From JBHGBM01 sp041946965 (lineage in GTDB: Bacteria > Acidobacteriota > Terriglobia > Bryobacterales > Bryobacteraceae): DNA of 43,922 bases. The notes below the pieces were generated by a model. The model was given only the letters and a program-made list of their open reading frames with translations, was not told the DNA's origin and ran no database searches. Each line of letters opens with the position of its first letter. Positions within the stretch are counted from its first letter, which is position 1. Both the position numbers and the translations under genes were made by a program. The stretch lies in contig JBHGBM010000044.1 in assembly GCA_041946965.1 (NCBI GenBank), positions 1-43,922 of the forward strand, given 5' to 3'. Below are positions 24,017-31,417 of this stretch, piece after piece.

Positions 24017-25104
24017 TCCTGCTGGCCGCGCTGGCCGCCGCCGGAGGAGTGTATTACCTGCTGGCGCTGGCGGCGGCTTTGGCCTGGCGGCGCGCCGCCC
24101 CGCCCGCGGCGGAGTTTCCGCCGGTATCGATCCTGAAGCCCCTACACGGGCGCGATCCGCATTTTCTGGAAGCCATACGGTCGCACGCCGCGCAGGATTA
24201 TCCGGAGTTTGAGATCCTGTTCGCCTTGCGCGACGGCGACCCGGCCGGGGAAGACGTGCGGCGGCTGATGGCGGAATTTCCGCGGCGCGCCATCCGCATC
24301 GTGCCGCGGCGCCGCGAAGCGCCCAACGGCAAAGCGGCGGCCATGGTGGAGTTGGCGGCCGCCGCGCGTTACCCCGTGCTGCTGGTGAACGACAGCGACA
24401 TACGGGTTCCGCCGGACTACCTGCGGCGCGTGGCGGCGAAACTCGGCGAACCCGGCGTGGGCCTGGCCACCTGCCTCTACCGGGCCGCGGCGGATTCGGC
24501 TCCGGCGCGCTGGGAGGCTCTGGCGGTGGCCACCGAGTTCGCGCCCAGCGTGCTGGTGGCGCGCATGCTCGGAGTGGTGGAGTTCGCGCTGGGCTCGACC
24601 ATGGCGTTGCGCGCGGCGGACCTGAAACGCGCCGGCGGGTTCGAGGCGCTCGAACAATATCTCGCGGACGATTACCAGCTTGGGAAGCGCGTCACGGCGC
24701 TGGGACTGCGGGTGGCCTTCGCGCCCGCCGTGGTCGAGACGCACCTGGGAGCGGAGACCTGGGCGGCGGCGTGGCGGCACCAGTTGCGCTGGTCGCGGAC
24801 GGTGCGCGTTTCGCGGCGCTTCGGCTACTTCGGCTACGCCGTAACGCACGCGACGTTCTGGTCGCTCGCGGCCATGGCCGCCGGATGGTGGCCGGTGGGC
24901 GCAGCGGCGCTCGCCCTGCGGATGCTGGCGGGAGTCGTGACCGCCGGCCGCGTGCTCGGCGACCGCGGCTCGCTCGTCCACTTCTACCTGGTCCCTCTGC
25001 GCGATCTCTGGGGCTTCGCGCTGTGGTGCGCGGGACTGTTCGGCCGCACGGTGGATTGGAGGGGACAGAAACTGCGGCTGGACGGGAGCGGGCGGATACG
25101 ATGA
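24013..25104 (+). CDS. hpnI: Hopanoid glycosyltransferase HpnI
   Basis: A protein of 363 residues with a GTG start overlapping the previous stop (GTGA). It is a GT2-family enzyme of the ceramide-glucosyltransferase type: an amino membrane helix, then 'PPVSILKPLHGRDPHFLEAI', the donor-site acidic motif 'VLLVNDSDIRVPPDYLRRVA', 'EFALGSTMALRAADLKRAGG', 'YLADDYQLGKRVTALGLRVA' (D-D-Y-x-L-G-K) and the acceptor motif 'HQLRWSRTVRVSRRFGY' (Q-x-x-R-W), then two or three carboxyl membrane segments. Known HpnI adds N-acetylglucosamine to bacteriohopanetetrol. HpnK, which removes the acetyl group, is not found here. A plain ceramide-type glucosyltransferase is the alternative, but the hpnJ link favours HpnI. 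Confidence 0.88.
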   Translation: MILLAALAAAGGVYYLLALAAALAWRRAAPPAAEFPPVSILKPLHGRDPHFLEAIRSHAAQDYPEFEILFALRDGDPAGEDVRRLMAEFPRRAIRIVPRRREAPNGKAAAMVELAAAARYPVLLVNDSDIRVPPDYLRRVAAKLGEPGVGLATCLYRAAADSAPARWEALAVATEFAPSVLVARMLGVVEFALGSTMALRAADLKRAGGFEALEQYLADDYQLGKRVTALGLRVAFAPAVVETHLGAETWAAAWRHQLRWSRTVRVSRRFGYFGYAVTHATFWSLAAMAAGWWPVGAAALALRMLAGVVTAGRVLGDRGSLVHFYLVPLRDLWGFALWCAGLFGRTVDWRGQKLRLDGSGRIR

Positions 25105-25179
25105 TTTCGCCTGCCGTTGCGGGTGCTTTGAACACTTGCTAGCGTAAGGATTCATCAATCCACAAGAGAAGAGGTTTGC

Positions 25180-25824
25180 TTGATCGTTCTGCTTTTCGGG
25201 CCTCCGGGGTGCGGAAAGGGCACCCAGGCCGCATTCATCGCGCGCCGCTTTGATATTCCCGCCATCTCCACCGGCGAAGTGTTTCGCGCCGAAGTGAAGG
25301 CCGGCACGCCGCTGGGCAAGGCCGCGCTCGCCATCATGGAAGCCGGCGGGCTGGTGGGCGACGACGTGGTCAACCCCATGGTGGCCAACCGCATCGCGCA
25401 GCCGGATTGCGCCGGCGGCTTCCTGCTCGACGGCTATCCGCGCACCATGCCGCAGGCGGAGTTTCTCGAGACCGTGCTGCGCGAGATGAACCGCGAGCAG
25501 CCCGTGGCCATATACCTGGATGTGCCCGCCGAGGTCCTGGTCTCGCGGATCACTTCGCGGCGCCAGTGCCCGCAGTGCGGCAGGATTTACAACCTGGTTT
25601 CGCAGCCGCCCCAGCGCGACGGGGTCTGCGATATCGACGGCGCGGCGCTCATCCAGCGCGCCGACGACAGCGAAGCCGTGATCCGCGAGCGCCTGAAGGC
25701 CTACGACGCACAGACCGGTCCGGTGATCGGGCACTACCTCGGGCGCGGCGGCATCCGCATCGATGGAAACCATCCCGTGGACGAGATCTGGAAGCAGATC
25801 GAGGGCCTGCTGGCCGCGCGATAG
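25180..25824 (+). CDS. adk: Adenylate kinase, zinc-lid form
   Basis: Interconverts ATP + AMP and 2 ADP. 214 residues, the usual bacterial length. P-loop 'GPPGCGKGT' (residues 7-15), 'AISTGEVFRAEVKAGTPLGK' (AMP site), 'GGFLLDGYPRTMPQAEFL' (the D-G-[FY]-P-R-T signature). The lid carries the zinc ligands Cys 130, Cys 133, Cys 150 and Asp 153. The start is TTG 25180, preceded by AAGAGG at 25169-25174; a weak start is unusual for a housekeeping enzyme. It is not next to secY or ribosomal protein genes, its common place, so a second copy elsewhere is possible. The next gene begins 3 nt after the stop. Confidence 0.93.
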   Translation: MIVLLFGPPGCGKGTQAAFIARRFDIPAISTGEVFRAEVKAGTPLGKAALAIMEAGGLVGDDVVNPMVANRIAQPDCAGGFLLDGYPRTMPQAEFLETVLREMNREQPVAIYLDVPAEVLVSRITSRRQCPQCGRIYNLVSQPPQRDGVCDIDGAALIQRADDSEAVIRERLKAYDAQTGPVIGHYLGRGGIRIDGNHPVDEIWKQIEGLLAAR

Positions 25825-25827
25825 TCC

Positions 25828-26172
25828 ATGGGCGAACTCGAGGAGGTCGCGCGAGCGCTGCACATCGGCGGCATCCGCCGGCATATCTTCCTGTGCGCGG
25901 ACCAGACCGAGCCGAAGTGTTCGGGGCACGAAGCGAGTCTGGAGTCCTGGAACTATCTGAAGCGCCGGTTGACGGAGTTGAACCTGCGGGACGTTTACCG
26001 TACGAAGGCCAATTGCATGCGCGTCTGCCGGGAGGGGCCGATCGCGGTGGTGTACCCGGAGGGCACGTGGTATCACTCCGTCTCGCCCGCGGTGCTGGAG
26101 CGCATCATTCAGGAGCACCTCATCGGCGGGCGGCCCGTGGAGGAGTACGTTTTCGCCACGAACCCTTTGTAG
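25828..26172 (+). CDS. Thioredoxin-like [2Fe-2S] ferredoxin
   Basis: A protein of 114 residues. Four Cys are placed as in thioredoxin-like [2Fe-2S] proteins: Cys 23 and 31 (C-x7-C in 'FLCADQTEPKC') and Cys 63 and 67 (C-x3-C in 'ANCMRVCREGP'). 'GPIAVVYPEGTWYHSVSPAV' and the end 'ERIIQEHLIGGRPVEEYVFA' are standard for the family. It is a small electron carrier in the cytosol, with unknown partner. It lies 3 nt after adk and 26 nt before the YmdB-like gene. Pairing with adk is probably transcriptional only. Confidence 0.9.
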   Translation: MGELEEVARALHIGGIRRHIFLCADQTEPKCSGHEASLESWNYLKRRLTELNLRDVYRTKANCMRVCREGPIAVVYPEGTWYHSVSPAVLERIIQEHLIGGRPVEEYVFATNPL

Positions 26173-26181
26173 GCCGCATGC

Positions 26182-26187
26182 TATAAC
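26182..26187 (+). promoter_or_regulatory. -10 element just upstream of the ymdB-like gene
   Basis: TATAAC lies 11 nt before the ATG at 26199. No ribosome-binding sequence sits in the gap, so a nearly leaderless message is suggested. No good -35 was found at 16-18 nt upstream. Confidence 0.35.
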
Positions 26188-26198
26188 CTTCATTAGCG

Positions 26199-26978
26199 AT
26201 GAACATCCTTTTCGTCGGGGATATCTACGCATCGCCGGGGAGGCGCATTGTGGCCGACCACCTGCGGGATATCATCGAGGTGAACCGCGTGGAACTGGCG
26301 GTTGCCAACGCGGAGAATTCCGCGGGCGGGTTCGGCGTCACGCCGGCGATCGCCGATGAGTTGTTCGCCATGGGGCTCGATGTCCTGACGACCGGCAACC
26401 ACGTGTGGGACAAGAAGGAGATCTACGACTATCTGGAGCGCCAGCCGCGCCTGCTCCGTCCGGCCAACTATAATGGAGTGCCGGGCCGCGGCTCGGCGGT
26501 GGTGCGCGCGCGCAACGGCGTGGAGTGCGCCGTAATCAATCTGCAAGGACGGACGTACATGCCCCCCACGGACTGCCCGTTCCGGACGGCGGATGCCGTG
26601 CTGCGTTCCGTCGATGGATCCGTGAAGGTCCGCCTGGTGGATTTCCACGCGGAGGTGACCAGTGAAAAGATGGCCATGGGATGGTATCTGGACGGCCGGG
26701 TCTCGGCGGTGCTCGGCACCCACACCCATATCCCGACCTGCGACACGCGCATCCTGTCCGGGGGCACGGCCTACCAGACGGACGTAGGCATGACGGGACC
26801 TTACGATTCCATAATCGGCGTGAAGAAAGAGATCATATTTCAGCGGTTCCTGACCGGCTTGCCGGTGCGGATGGAGACGGCGAAAGGCGGCACGGAACTG
26901 CACGCGGTGATCGTCACCGTGGACGAGAATACCGGCAGGGCGCTTGAAATCCGGCGCCATGCCATCAACGGCGAATAA
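26199..26978 (+). CDS. YmdB-like metallophosphoesterase (TIGR00282 type)
   Basis: A protein of 259 residues. Metal ligands are in 'NILFVGDIYASPGRRIV' (Asp), 'ANAENSAGGFGVTPAIADEL' (Glu-Asn), 'TTGNHVWDKKEIYDYL' (Asn-His), 'RLVDFHAEVTSEKMAMGWYL' (His) and 'VLGTHTHIPTCDTRIL' (His pair). This order is that of YmdB, a cytosolic phosphodiesterase shown in Bacillus to act on 2',3'-cyclic nucleotides and to affect biofilm behaviour. The stop shares a base with the ATG of the GGDEF gene (TAATG), joining two nucleotide-signal enzymes. Confidence 0.93.
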   Translation: MNILFVGDIYASPGRRIVADHLRDIIEVNRVELAVANAENSAGGFGVTPAIADELFAMGLDVLTTGNHVWDKKEIYDYLERQPRLLRPANYNGVPGRGSAVVRARNGVECAVINLQGRTYMPPTDCPFRTADAVLRSVDGSVKVRLVDFHAEVTSEKMAMGWYLDGRVSAVLGTHTHIPTCDTRILSGGTAYQTDVGMTGPYDSIIGVKKEIIFQRFLTGLPVRMETAKGGTELHAVIVTVDENTGRALEIRRHAINGE

Positions 26979-28015
26979 TGGGTCTGGCGGGCGAGGAGGC
27001 GGTACCGGTCTTCCTGGGGACGGCGGGCGCGAGCCTGTTCGGTCTGGCGTTCCTGTTCCTCTGGCGGCAATCCGGCGTCATGTACTTCGGCCTGTGGGGC
27101 ACGGCCTGGGCCATGGAAGCCGCGGCCATCACGCTGGCTCCGGGCGTCTGGGCCTCCCGCGCGCTGGAAGTCGCGGCCGCCGTGGTGCTGGCCGGCGCGG
27201 CGCGGGTGGGTTTCAAAACGCCCGCGCAACCGTGGCGCCGCGCGCTCGCGGGGCTCCTGGCGGTGCCTCTGTTCCTGGCAGTGCTGTACTGGTTCGGCTG
27301 GCAGGCGGCCCACTCGGGCTTGCTCTCGGCGGTGCTGCTGTATAACCTCGCCACGCTGCACACAGACCTGGGCCTGGGCGGTATTGTGTTCCGCGCCGCG
27401 CTGCTCGCCTCCGCGGTGTGGCCCTGGCTGCCCTACGGCGCCGCGTTTGCCTTCACCACTTACTCGGTGCTGGCGTTCTCCGCCATGGCGCTGTGGATGG
27501 AGAGCATGGACCGCCGCGCCCGGCAGCTCGATGAGCAGCTCGACCGCGTGCAGCGGGAGAACGCCCGGAACATGGACCTGGACCGCCTTACGGGACTGCT
27601 AAACCGGGCCGCGCTCGAACGGCGGCTCGAAGAGGCCAAATTCGGCGGCGTGGTGGCGGTCTGCGACATGGACGATTTCAAGGAGATCAACGACCGCTAC
27701 GGGCACCTCGCCGGCGACGACATCCTGCGCAACATCGGCCACCTGCTGCGCGCCTCGATCCGTCCCGAGGACGAAGCTTTCCGGTGGGGCGGCGACGAGT
27801 TCGTCCTCTTGTTCCACAACCAGCAGCGCGCCGTGGCGCAGCGCCGCATGGGAGATATCGAAGCGCGCCTGCGCGAGTTCCGGGTGCGCGGCCACGGCGT
27901 GCTTCCCATCACCTTCAGTTGGGGCACGGCCGAAACCGGAGGCCGCTCGCTCCGCCAGGTGCTCGACGAAGCCGACCGCGACATGTACGCCTTCAAGCGC
28001 AAGCGGCGCCCCTGA
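26978..28015 (+). CDS. Membrane-bound diguanylate cyclase (GGDEF)
   Basis: A protein of 345 residues. The first ~175 contain about six hydrophobic segments ('VFLGTAGASLFGLAFLFLWR', 'VMYFGLWGTAWAMEAAAITL', 'ALLASAVWPWLPYGAAFAFT'), then a short coiled linker ('RRARQLDEQLDRVQRENARN'). The cyclase domain begins 'DRLTGLLNRAALERRLEEAK'. The active site is 'RWGGDEF' (GGDEF at residues 271-275), complete, with 'FKEINDRYGHLAGDDILRNI' also normal. It should make cyclic di-GMP. No RxxD inhibitory site is obvious five residues before GGDEF. It is translationally coupled to the YmdB-like phosphodiesterase. Confidence 0.93.
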   Translation: MGLAGEEAVPVFLGTAGASLFGLAFLFLWRQSGVMYFGLWGTAWAMEAAAITLAPGVWASRALEVAAAVVLAGAARVGFKTPAQPWRRALAGLLAVPLFLAVLYWFGWQAAHSGLLSAVLLYNLATLHTDLGLGGIVFRAALLASAVWPWLPYGAAFAFTTYSVLAFSAMALWMESMDRRARQLDEQLDRVQRENARNMDLDRLTGLLNRAALERRLEEAKFGGVVAVCDMDDFKEINDRYGHLAGDDILRNIGHLLRASIRPEDEAFRWGGDEFVLLFHNQQRAVAQRRMGDIEARLREFRVRGHGVLPITFSWGTAETGGRSLRQVLDEADRDMYAFKRKRRP

Positions 28016-28025
28016 TACCGGTTGC

Positions 28026-28031
28026 TATACT
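28026..28031 (+). promoter_or_regulatory. -10 element just upstream of the SIS-domain gene
   Basis: TATACT lies 12 nt before the ATG at 28044, inside the 28-nt gap after the GGDEF gene. No convincing -35 lies upstream in the GC-rich coding sequence. Confidence 0.35.
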
Positions 28032-28043
28032 CTCGTTTCTGCC

Positions 28044-29177
28044 ATGCTTGACGAGTTACTGAAGCGCCCCGAGGCCGAACAACGCGAAGCCGGCTACTAC
28101 TACACGCTGCGCGAAATCCGCCAGCAGCCGGCCGCGTGGGTGGACGCCGGCACGCGCGCGGCGCCTCTGCGGGAAGCCGCAGGCGACGCGCGGTCGATCG
28201 TGCTGACCGGGTCGGGCAGTTCGCTCTACGCCGGCGAGTGCCTGGCGCCGGTGCTGCAAGCGGAGCTCGGCGTGACGGTGCAGGCGGTGGGCGGCGGGCA
28301 ATTGCTCACGCACGGGGCGGATGCGGCGCCGCCGCTGCGGCCGATGCTGATGGTTTCGCTCGCCCGTTCCGGCGACAGCCCGGAAAGCTGCGCCGCGGTA
28401 GACCTTTTTCTCGAGCGCGAGCCGGAGTGCCGGCACCTGGCAATCACCTGCAACCCGCGCGGCCGGCTGGCAACGAGCTACGGGGGCGACCCGCGCTTCC
28501 GGGCGCTGGTGCTCGATGAACGTGTCAACGACCGCAGCCTGGTCATGACCAGCAGTTTTACCAGCATGGTGGTGGCAGGGCGCGCGCTCGGCGCGGAGGG
28601 CTATGCGGCGCGGGTGGCACGGTTGAGCGCCGCGGCCGAAAGCATCCTGTCCGGTTCCGCGGAGGCGCTGGCGGAGGCCGGCGGACGCCCGTTCCGGCGC
28701 GCGGTGTATCTCGGCTCCGGCGCGCGTTTCGGCGCGGCGCGCGAGGCCGGGTTGAAAGTGATGGAGATGACCGCCGGCGGGACGGTTTCCATCCCGGAGA
28801 CCTTCCTGGGCCTGCGCCACGGGCCCATGTCCGCGGTGCACCCGGACACGATGGTGGTCGCATACCTCTCGTCGGCGGAGCCGGTGCGGTCCTACGAGCT
28901 GGACCTGATCGAGGAGCTCGGCCGGAAACGGCTGGGAGCGTTCAAGGTGATTGCGGGCGTGAACGTGCCGCCGGACCTGCTCGGGCCGGGCGATGTCGCG
29001 GTCGCCTATCCCGAGGGCGTGCCCGACGGGGATGCGCCCGTGCTCGACGTGCTGGTGGGCCAGTTGCTCGCGTTTTTCCACTGCCGCGCGGCGGGGCTGA
29101 AGCCGGATGCGCCGTCGGAGAGCGGCGTGATCACGCGTGTGGTGGGAAGCTTTCGCATTCACGGAGGCAGGCGATGA
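28044..29177 (+). CDS. SIS-domain sugar-phosphate isomerase/deaminase, AgaS-like
   Basis: A protein of 377 residues with two SIS domains. First: 'SIVLTGSGSSLYAGECLAPV' and 'MLMVSLARSGDSPESCAAVD'. Second: 'RAVYLGSGARFGAAREAGLK', 'MEMTAGGTVSIPETFLGLRH' and 'GPMSAVHPDTMVVAYLSS'. The layout fits AgaS (amino-sugar-phosphate ketose/aldose isomerase or deaminase) rather than GlmS, since the glutaminase domain is absent. It lies in the cytosol. The PfkB kinase overlaps its stop by 4 nt. An amino-sugar catabolic pair is the simplest reading; GalNAc-6-phosphate or similar would be the AgaS substrate, but the substrate is not proven here. Confidence 0.85.
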   Translation: MLDELLKRPEAEQREAGYYYTLREIRQQPAAWVDAGTRAAPLREAAGDARSIVLTGSGSSLYAGECLAPVLQAELGVTVQAVGGGQLLTHGADAAPPLRPMLMVSLARSGDSPESCAAVDLFLEREPECRHLAITCNPRGRLATSYGGDPRFRALVLDERVNDRSLVMTSSFTSMVVAGRALGAEGYAARVARLSAAAESILSGSAEALAEAGGRPFRRAVYLGSGARFGAAREAGLKVMEMTAGGTVSIPETFLGLRHGPMSAVHPDTMVVAYLSSAEPVRSYELDLIEELGRKRLGAFKVIAGVNVPPDLLGPGDVAVAYPEGVPDGDAPVLDVLVGQLLAFFHCRAAGLKPDAPSESGVITRVVGSFRIHGGRR

Positions 29178-30133
29178 AGATTCTGGTGGCGGGCGAGATC
29201 AACTGCGATGTGATCCTGCAAGGCTATCATGCGTTCCCCGAGCTGGGGAAGGAAGTCCTGGTGAACGACTGCCTGCTCACGCTCGGCAGCGCTTCGCTGA
29301 TCTGCGCGGCGGGCTTGGCGCGGCTGGGGGACGAGGTCGCGTTTCTGGGCAAGGTGGGGCGCGATTATTGGGGCGAGTTCTGCCTGGCACGCATGCGCGA
29401 GATCGGGATCGACGTCTCGCGGGTGATTGTGGTCCCCGGGCTCAAGACGGGGATTACGGTGTCGATCAGCTCGCGCGTGGATCGCGCGCTGGTGACCCAC
29501 CTGGGGGCCATCACAGAGCTGCGCGGCGGCGACATCCCGGATTCCGCGCTGGCCGGCTTCGATCATCTGCACGTCTCTTCGTTTTTCCTCCAGGAGGGGC
29601 TGCGGCCGGCGGTTCCGGATCTATTTGCGCGCGCAACCGCGCGCGGGCTGACTACCTCGCTCGATCCGGGCTTCGATCCCTCGGAGAAGTGGGACGGGGA
29701 TCTGGCGGCGGCGCTCGCCCGGTGCGACGTGTTCCTGCCGAACGAAGTGGAGCTGGCCGGGGCGGGCCGCAGCCCGGACCCGGTAAAGGCGCTCGGGGCG
29801 CTGGCCAACGGGCGCACCCTGACCGCGGCGAAACTCGGCCGCGAGGGGGCCATGGCGCTCGATGGCGGGCAGCCCGTGCGGGTTCCGGCGTTTCCGGTGG
29901 AGGTTGTGGATACGACCGGGGCGGGCGATTCTTTCAACGCGGGATTCCTGCACGCCTGGCTGCGAAGGATGCCGCTGGTGGAGTGCCTGCGCTATGGCGC
30001 GGCGTGCGGCGCGCTCTCCACGCGCGGGATGGGCGGCACGACCACGCAGGCGGCGGAAGAGGACGTGCGGGCGATGCTGGGCGGGCAAGCTACGCGGCCT
30101 GCTTCGGCGGGATGCTCGTCTCCAGCTCGCTGA
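29174..30133 (+). CDS. PfkB-family carbohydrate kinase
   Basis: A protein of 319 residues. 'EINCDVILQGYHAFPELGKE' is the usual sugar-facing amino strand. 'VVDTTGAGDSFNAGFLHAWL' is the PfkB signature 2 with catalytic Asp (G-A-G-D). 'TLGSASLICAAGLARLGDEV' is the substrate/signature 1 area, with Ser replacing the more usual GG-N. It phosphorylates a sugar, sugar phosphate or nucleoside. It is coupled to the AgaS-like gene (ATGA overlap), so a ketohexose phosphate could be its substrate (inference). The last ~15 residues, 'TRPASAGCSSPAR', look like non-conserved tail. Confidence 0.88.
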   Translation: MKILVAGEINCDVILQGYHAFPELGKEVLVNDCLLTLGSASLICAAGLARLGDEVAFLGKVGRDYWGEFCLARMREIGIDVSRVIVVPGLKTGITVSISSRVDRALVTHLGAITELRGGDIPDSALAGFDHLHVSSFFLQEGLRPAVPDLFARATARGLTTSLDPGFDPSEKWDGDLAAALARCDVFLPNEVELAGAGRSPDPVKALGALANGRTLTAAKLGREGAMALDGGQPVRVPAFPVEVVDTTGAGDSFNAGFLHAWLRRMPLVECLRYGAACGALSTRGMGGTTTQAAEEDVRAMLGGQATRPASAGCSSPAR

Positions 30134-30220
30134 CGCGCCGCTCCGGGCTGTTGAAACGGTTCTCGAGTGAAAGGTGGCTCTCGCTTTCGGTTTACCGCGA
30201 AAGGCGTGACAATCTACCTT

Positions 30221-31417
30221 ATGACGATGAGCCGCCGAAAGCTGCTGGCCGGCGCGGGCGTTGCCGCCGCCGGCTCCGTGAACGCCGCCCCGAAGAAACC
30301 GGCCGCCGCCAGGCGCAGCGCGGTCCTGGATTTGAAAGAGTTTCAGCCCAAGAGCATGTTGCACGTGCCCGAGACGCGGGTTCCGCGGGCGCGGTTTCCC
30401 GTCATCGACGTGCACACGCATGTCTGCTGGGCGGCCAAGGCGCAGAACGGCGTGCCGCTCAGCGAGGAGCGCACGTTCCTCGATCCTCCCGAGGCGCTGC
30501 TGAAGGTGATGGACGCCAAGAACCTGCGCATGCTGGTGAACCTGACGGGCGGCATGGGATCGGGACTGCGGGAGTGCGTGAAGCGCTATGACCGCGCCGT
30601 CCCCGGGCGCTTCCTGACCTTCGCCGAGCCGTGGTGGAGCCGCGCCAACGAGCCCGGCTACGCGCAGTTTCAGGCGGACGAGCTCGCCCGCGCGAAAAAG
30701 GACGGCGCGGGCGGCCTCAAGATCCTGAAGACCCTGGGGCTGTACCTGCGCGAGAACATCACCACCGGCGCGCTGGTGAAGATCGACGACAAGCGCTTCG
30801 ACCCCATGTGGGAGCAGTGCGCCGCGCTCAACCTGCCCGTGGCCATACACGTCGCCGACCCCGAGGCCTTCTTCCTGCCTACCGACCGTTTCAACGAGCG
30901 TTTCGAGGAACTCAACAACCATCCCGACTGGTCCTTCCACGGCAAGGATTTCCCGTCGTTCCGCGAGCTGATGGAGGCCCGCAACCGCATGTTCGCGCGG
31001 CACCCCAAGACGCAGTTCCTCACCCTGCACGTGGGCAACGACGCGGAAAATCTCGCCTACGTGGCCGAGTGCATGGACCGCTTCCCCAACATGCACACCG
31101 AGATCGGGGCGCGCATCGGCGAATTGGGACGGCAGCCGCGCGCCTCCCGCAAATTCTTCGACCGCTACCAGGACCGCATCCTCTTCGGCACGGACGCGGT
31201 GCCGCACGGCGATGAATACCCGCAGCAGGTCTACAACGAGCTGCTCTACGAGATCTATTACCGCTTCCTCGAAACCGAGGACGAGTACTTCGATTATGCG
31301 CCCGCCGCGGTGCCGCCGCAGGGCCGCTGGCGCATTTACGGCCTCGGGCTGCCCGAAACCATTTTGCGGAAGGTATACTTCGAAAACGCGCAGCGTCTGC
31401 TGTCGCTCCCGGCATGA
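30221..31417 (+). CDS. Tat-exported amidohydrolase-2 family protein
   Basis: About 398 residues from ATG 30221 (MTMSRRKLLAGAG...); ATG 30227 also fits. A Tat signal (SRRKLLAGAGVAAAGSVNAA) sends it out of the cytosol. The metal-dependent hydrolase part starts 'FPVIDVHTHVCWAAKAQ' (H-x-H), then 'GGLKILKTLGLYL' (Lys position), 'LNLPVAIHVADPEAFFLPTD' (His), 'THVGN'-like 'TLHVGNDAENLAYVAECMDR' and 'DRILFGTDAVPHGDEY' (final Asp). This order is amidohydrolase-2, which includes decarboxylases and lactonases. The stop overlaps the next ATG by 4 nt. Its substrate is unknown; an extracytoplasmic role beside a carbohydrate-type protein suggests a lactone or sugar acid. Confidence 0.85.
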   Translation: MTMSRRKLLAGAGVAAAGSVNAAPKKPAAARRSAVLDLKEFQPKSMLHVPETRVPRARFPVIDVHTHVCWAAKAQNGVPLSEERTFLDPPEALLKVMDAKNLRMLVNLTGGMGSGLRECVKRYDRAVPGRFLTFAEPWWSRANEPGYAQFQADELARAKKDGAGGLKILKTLGLYLRENITTGALVKIDDKRFDPMWEQCAALNLPVAIHVADPEAFFLPTDRFNERFEELNNHPDWSFHGKDFPSFRELMEARNRMFARHPKTQFLTLHVGNDAENLAYVAECMDRFPNMHTEIGARIGELGRQPRASRKFFDRYQDRILFGTDAVPHGDEYPQQVYNELLYEIYYRFLETEDEYFDYAPAAVPPQGRWRIYGLGLPETILRKVYFENAQRLLSLPA

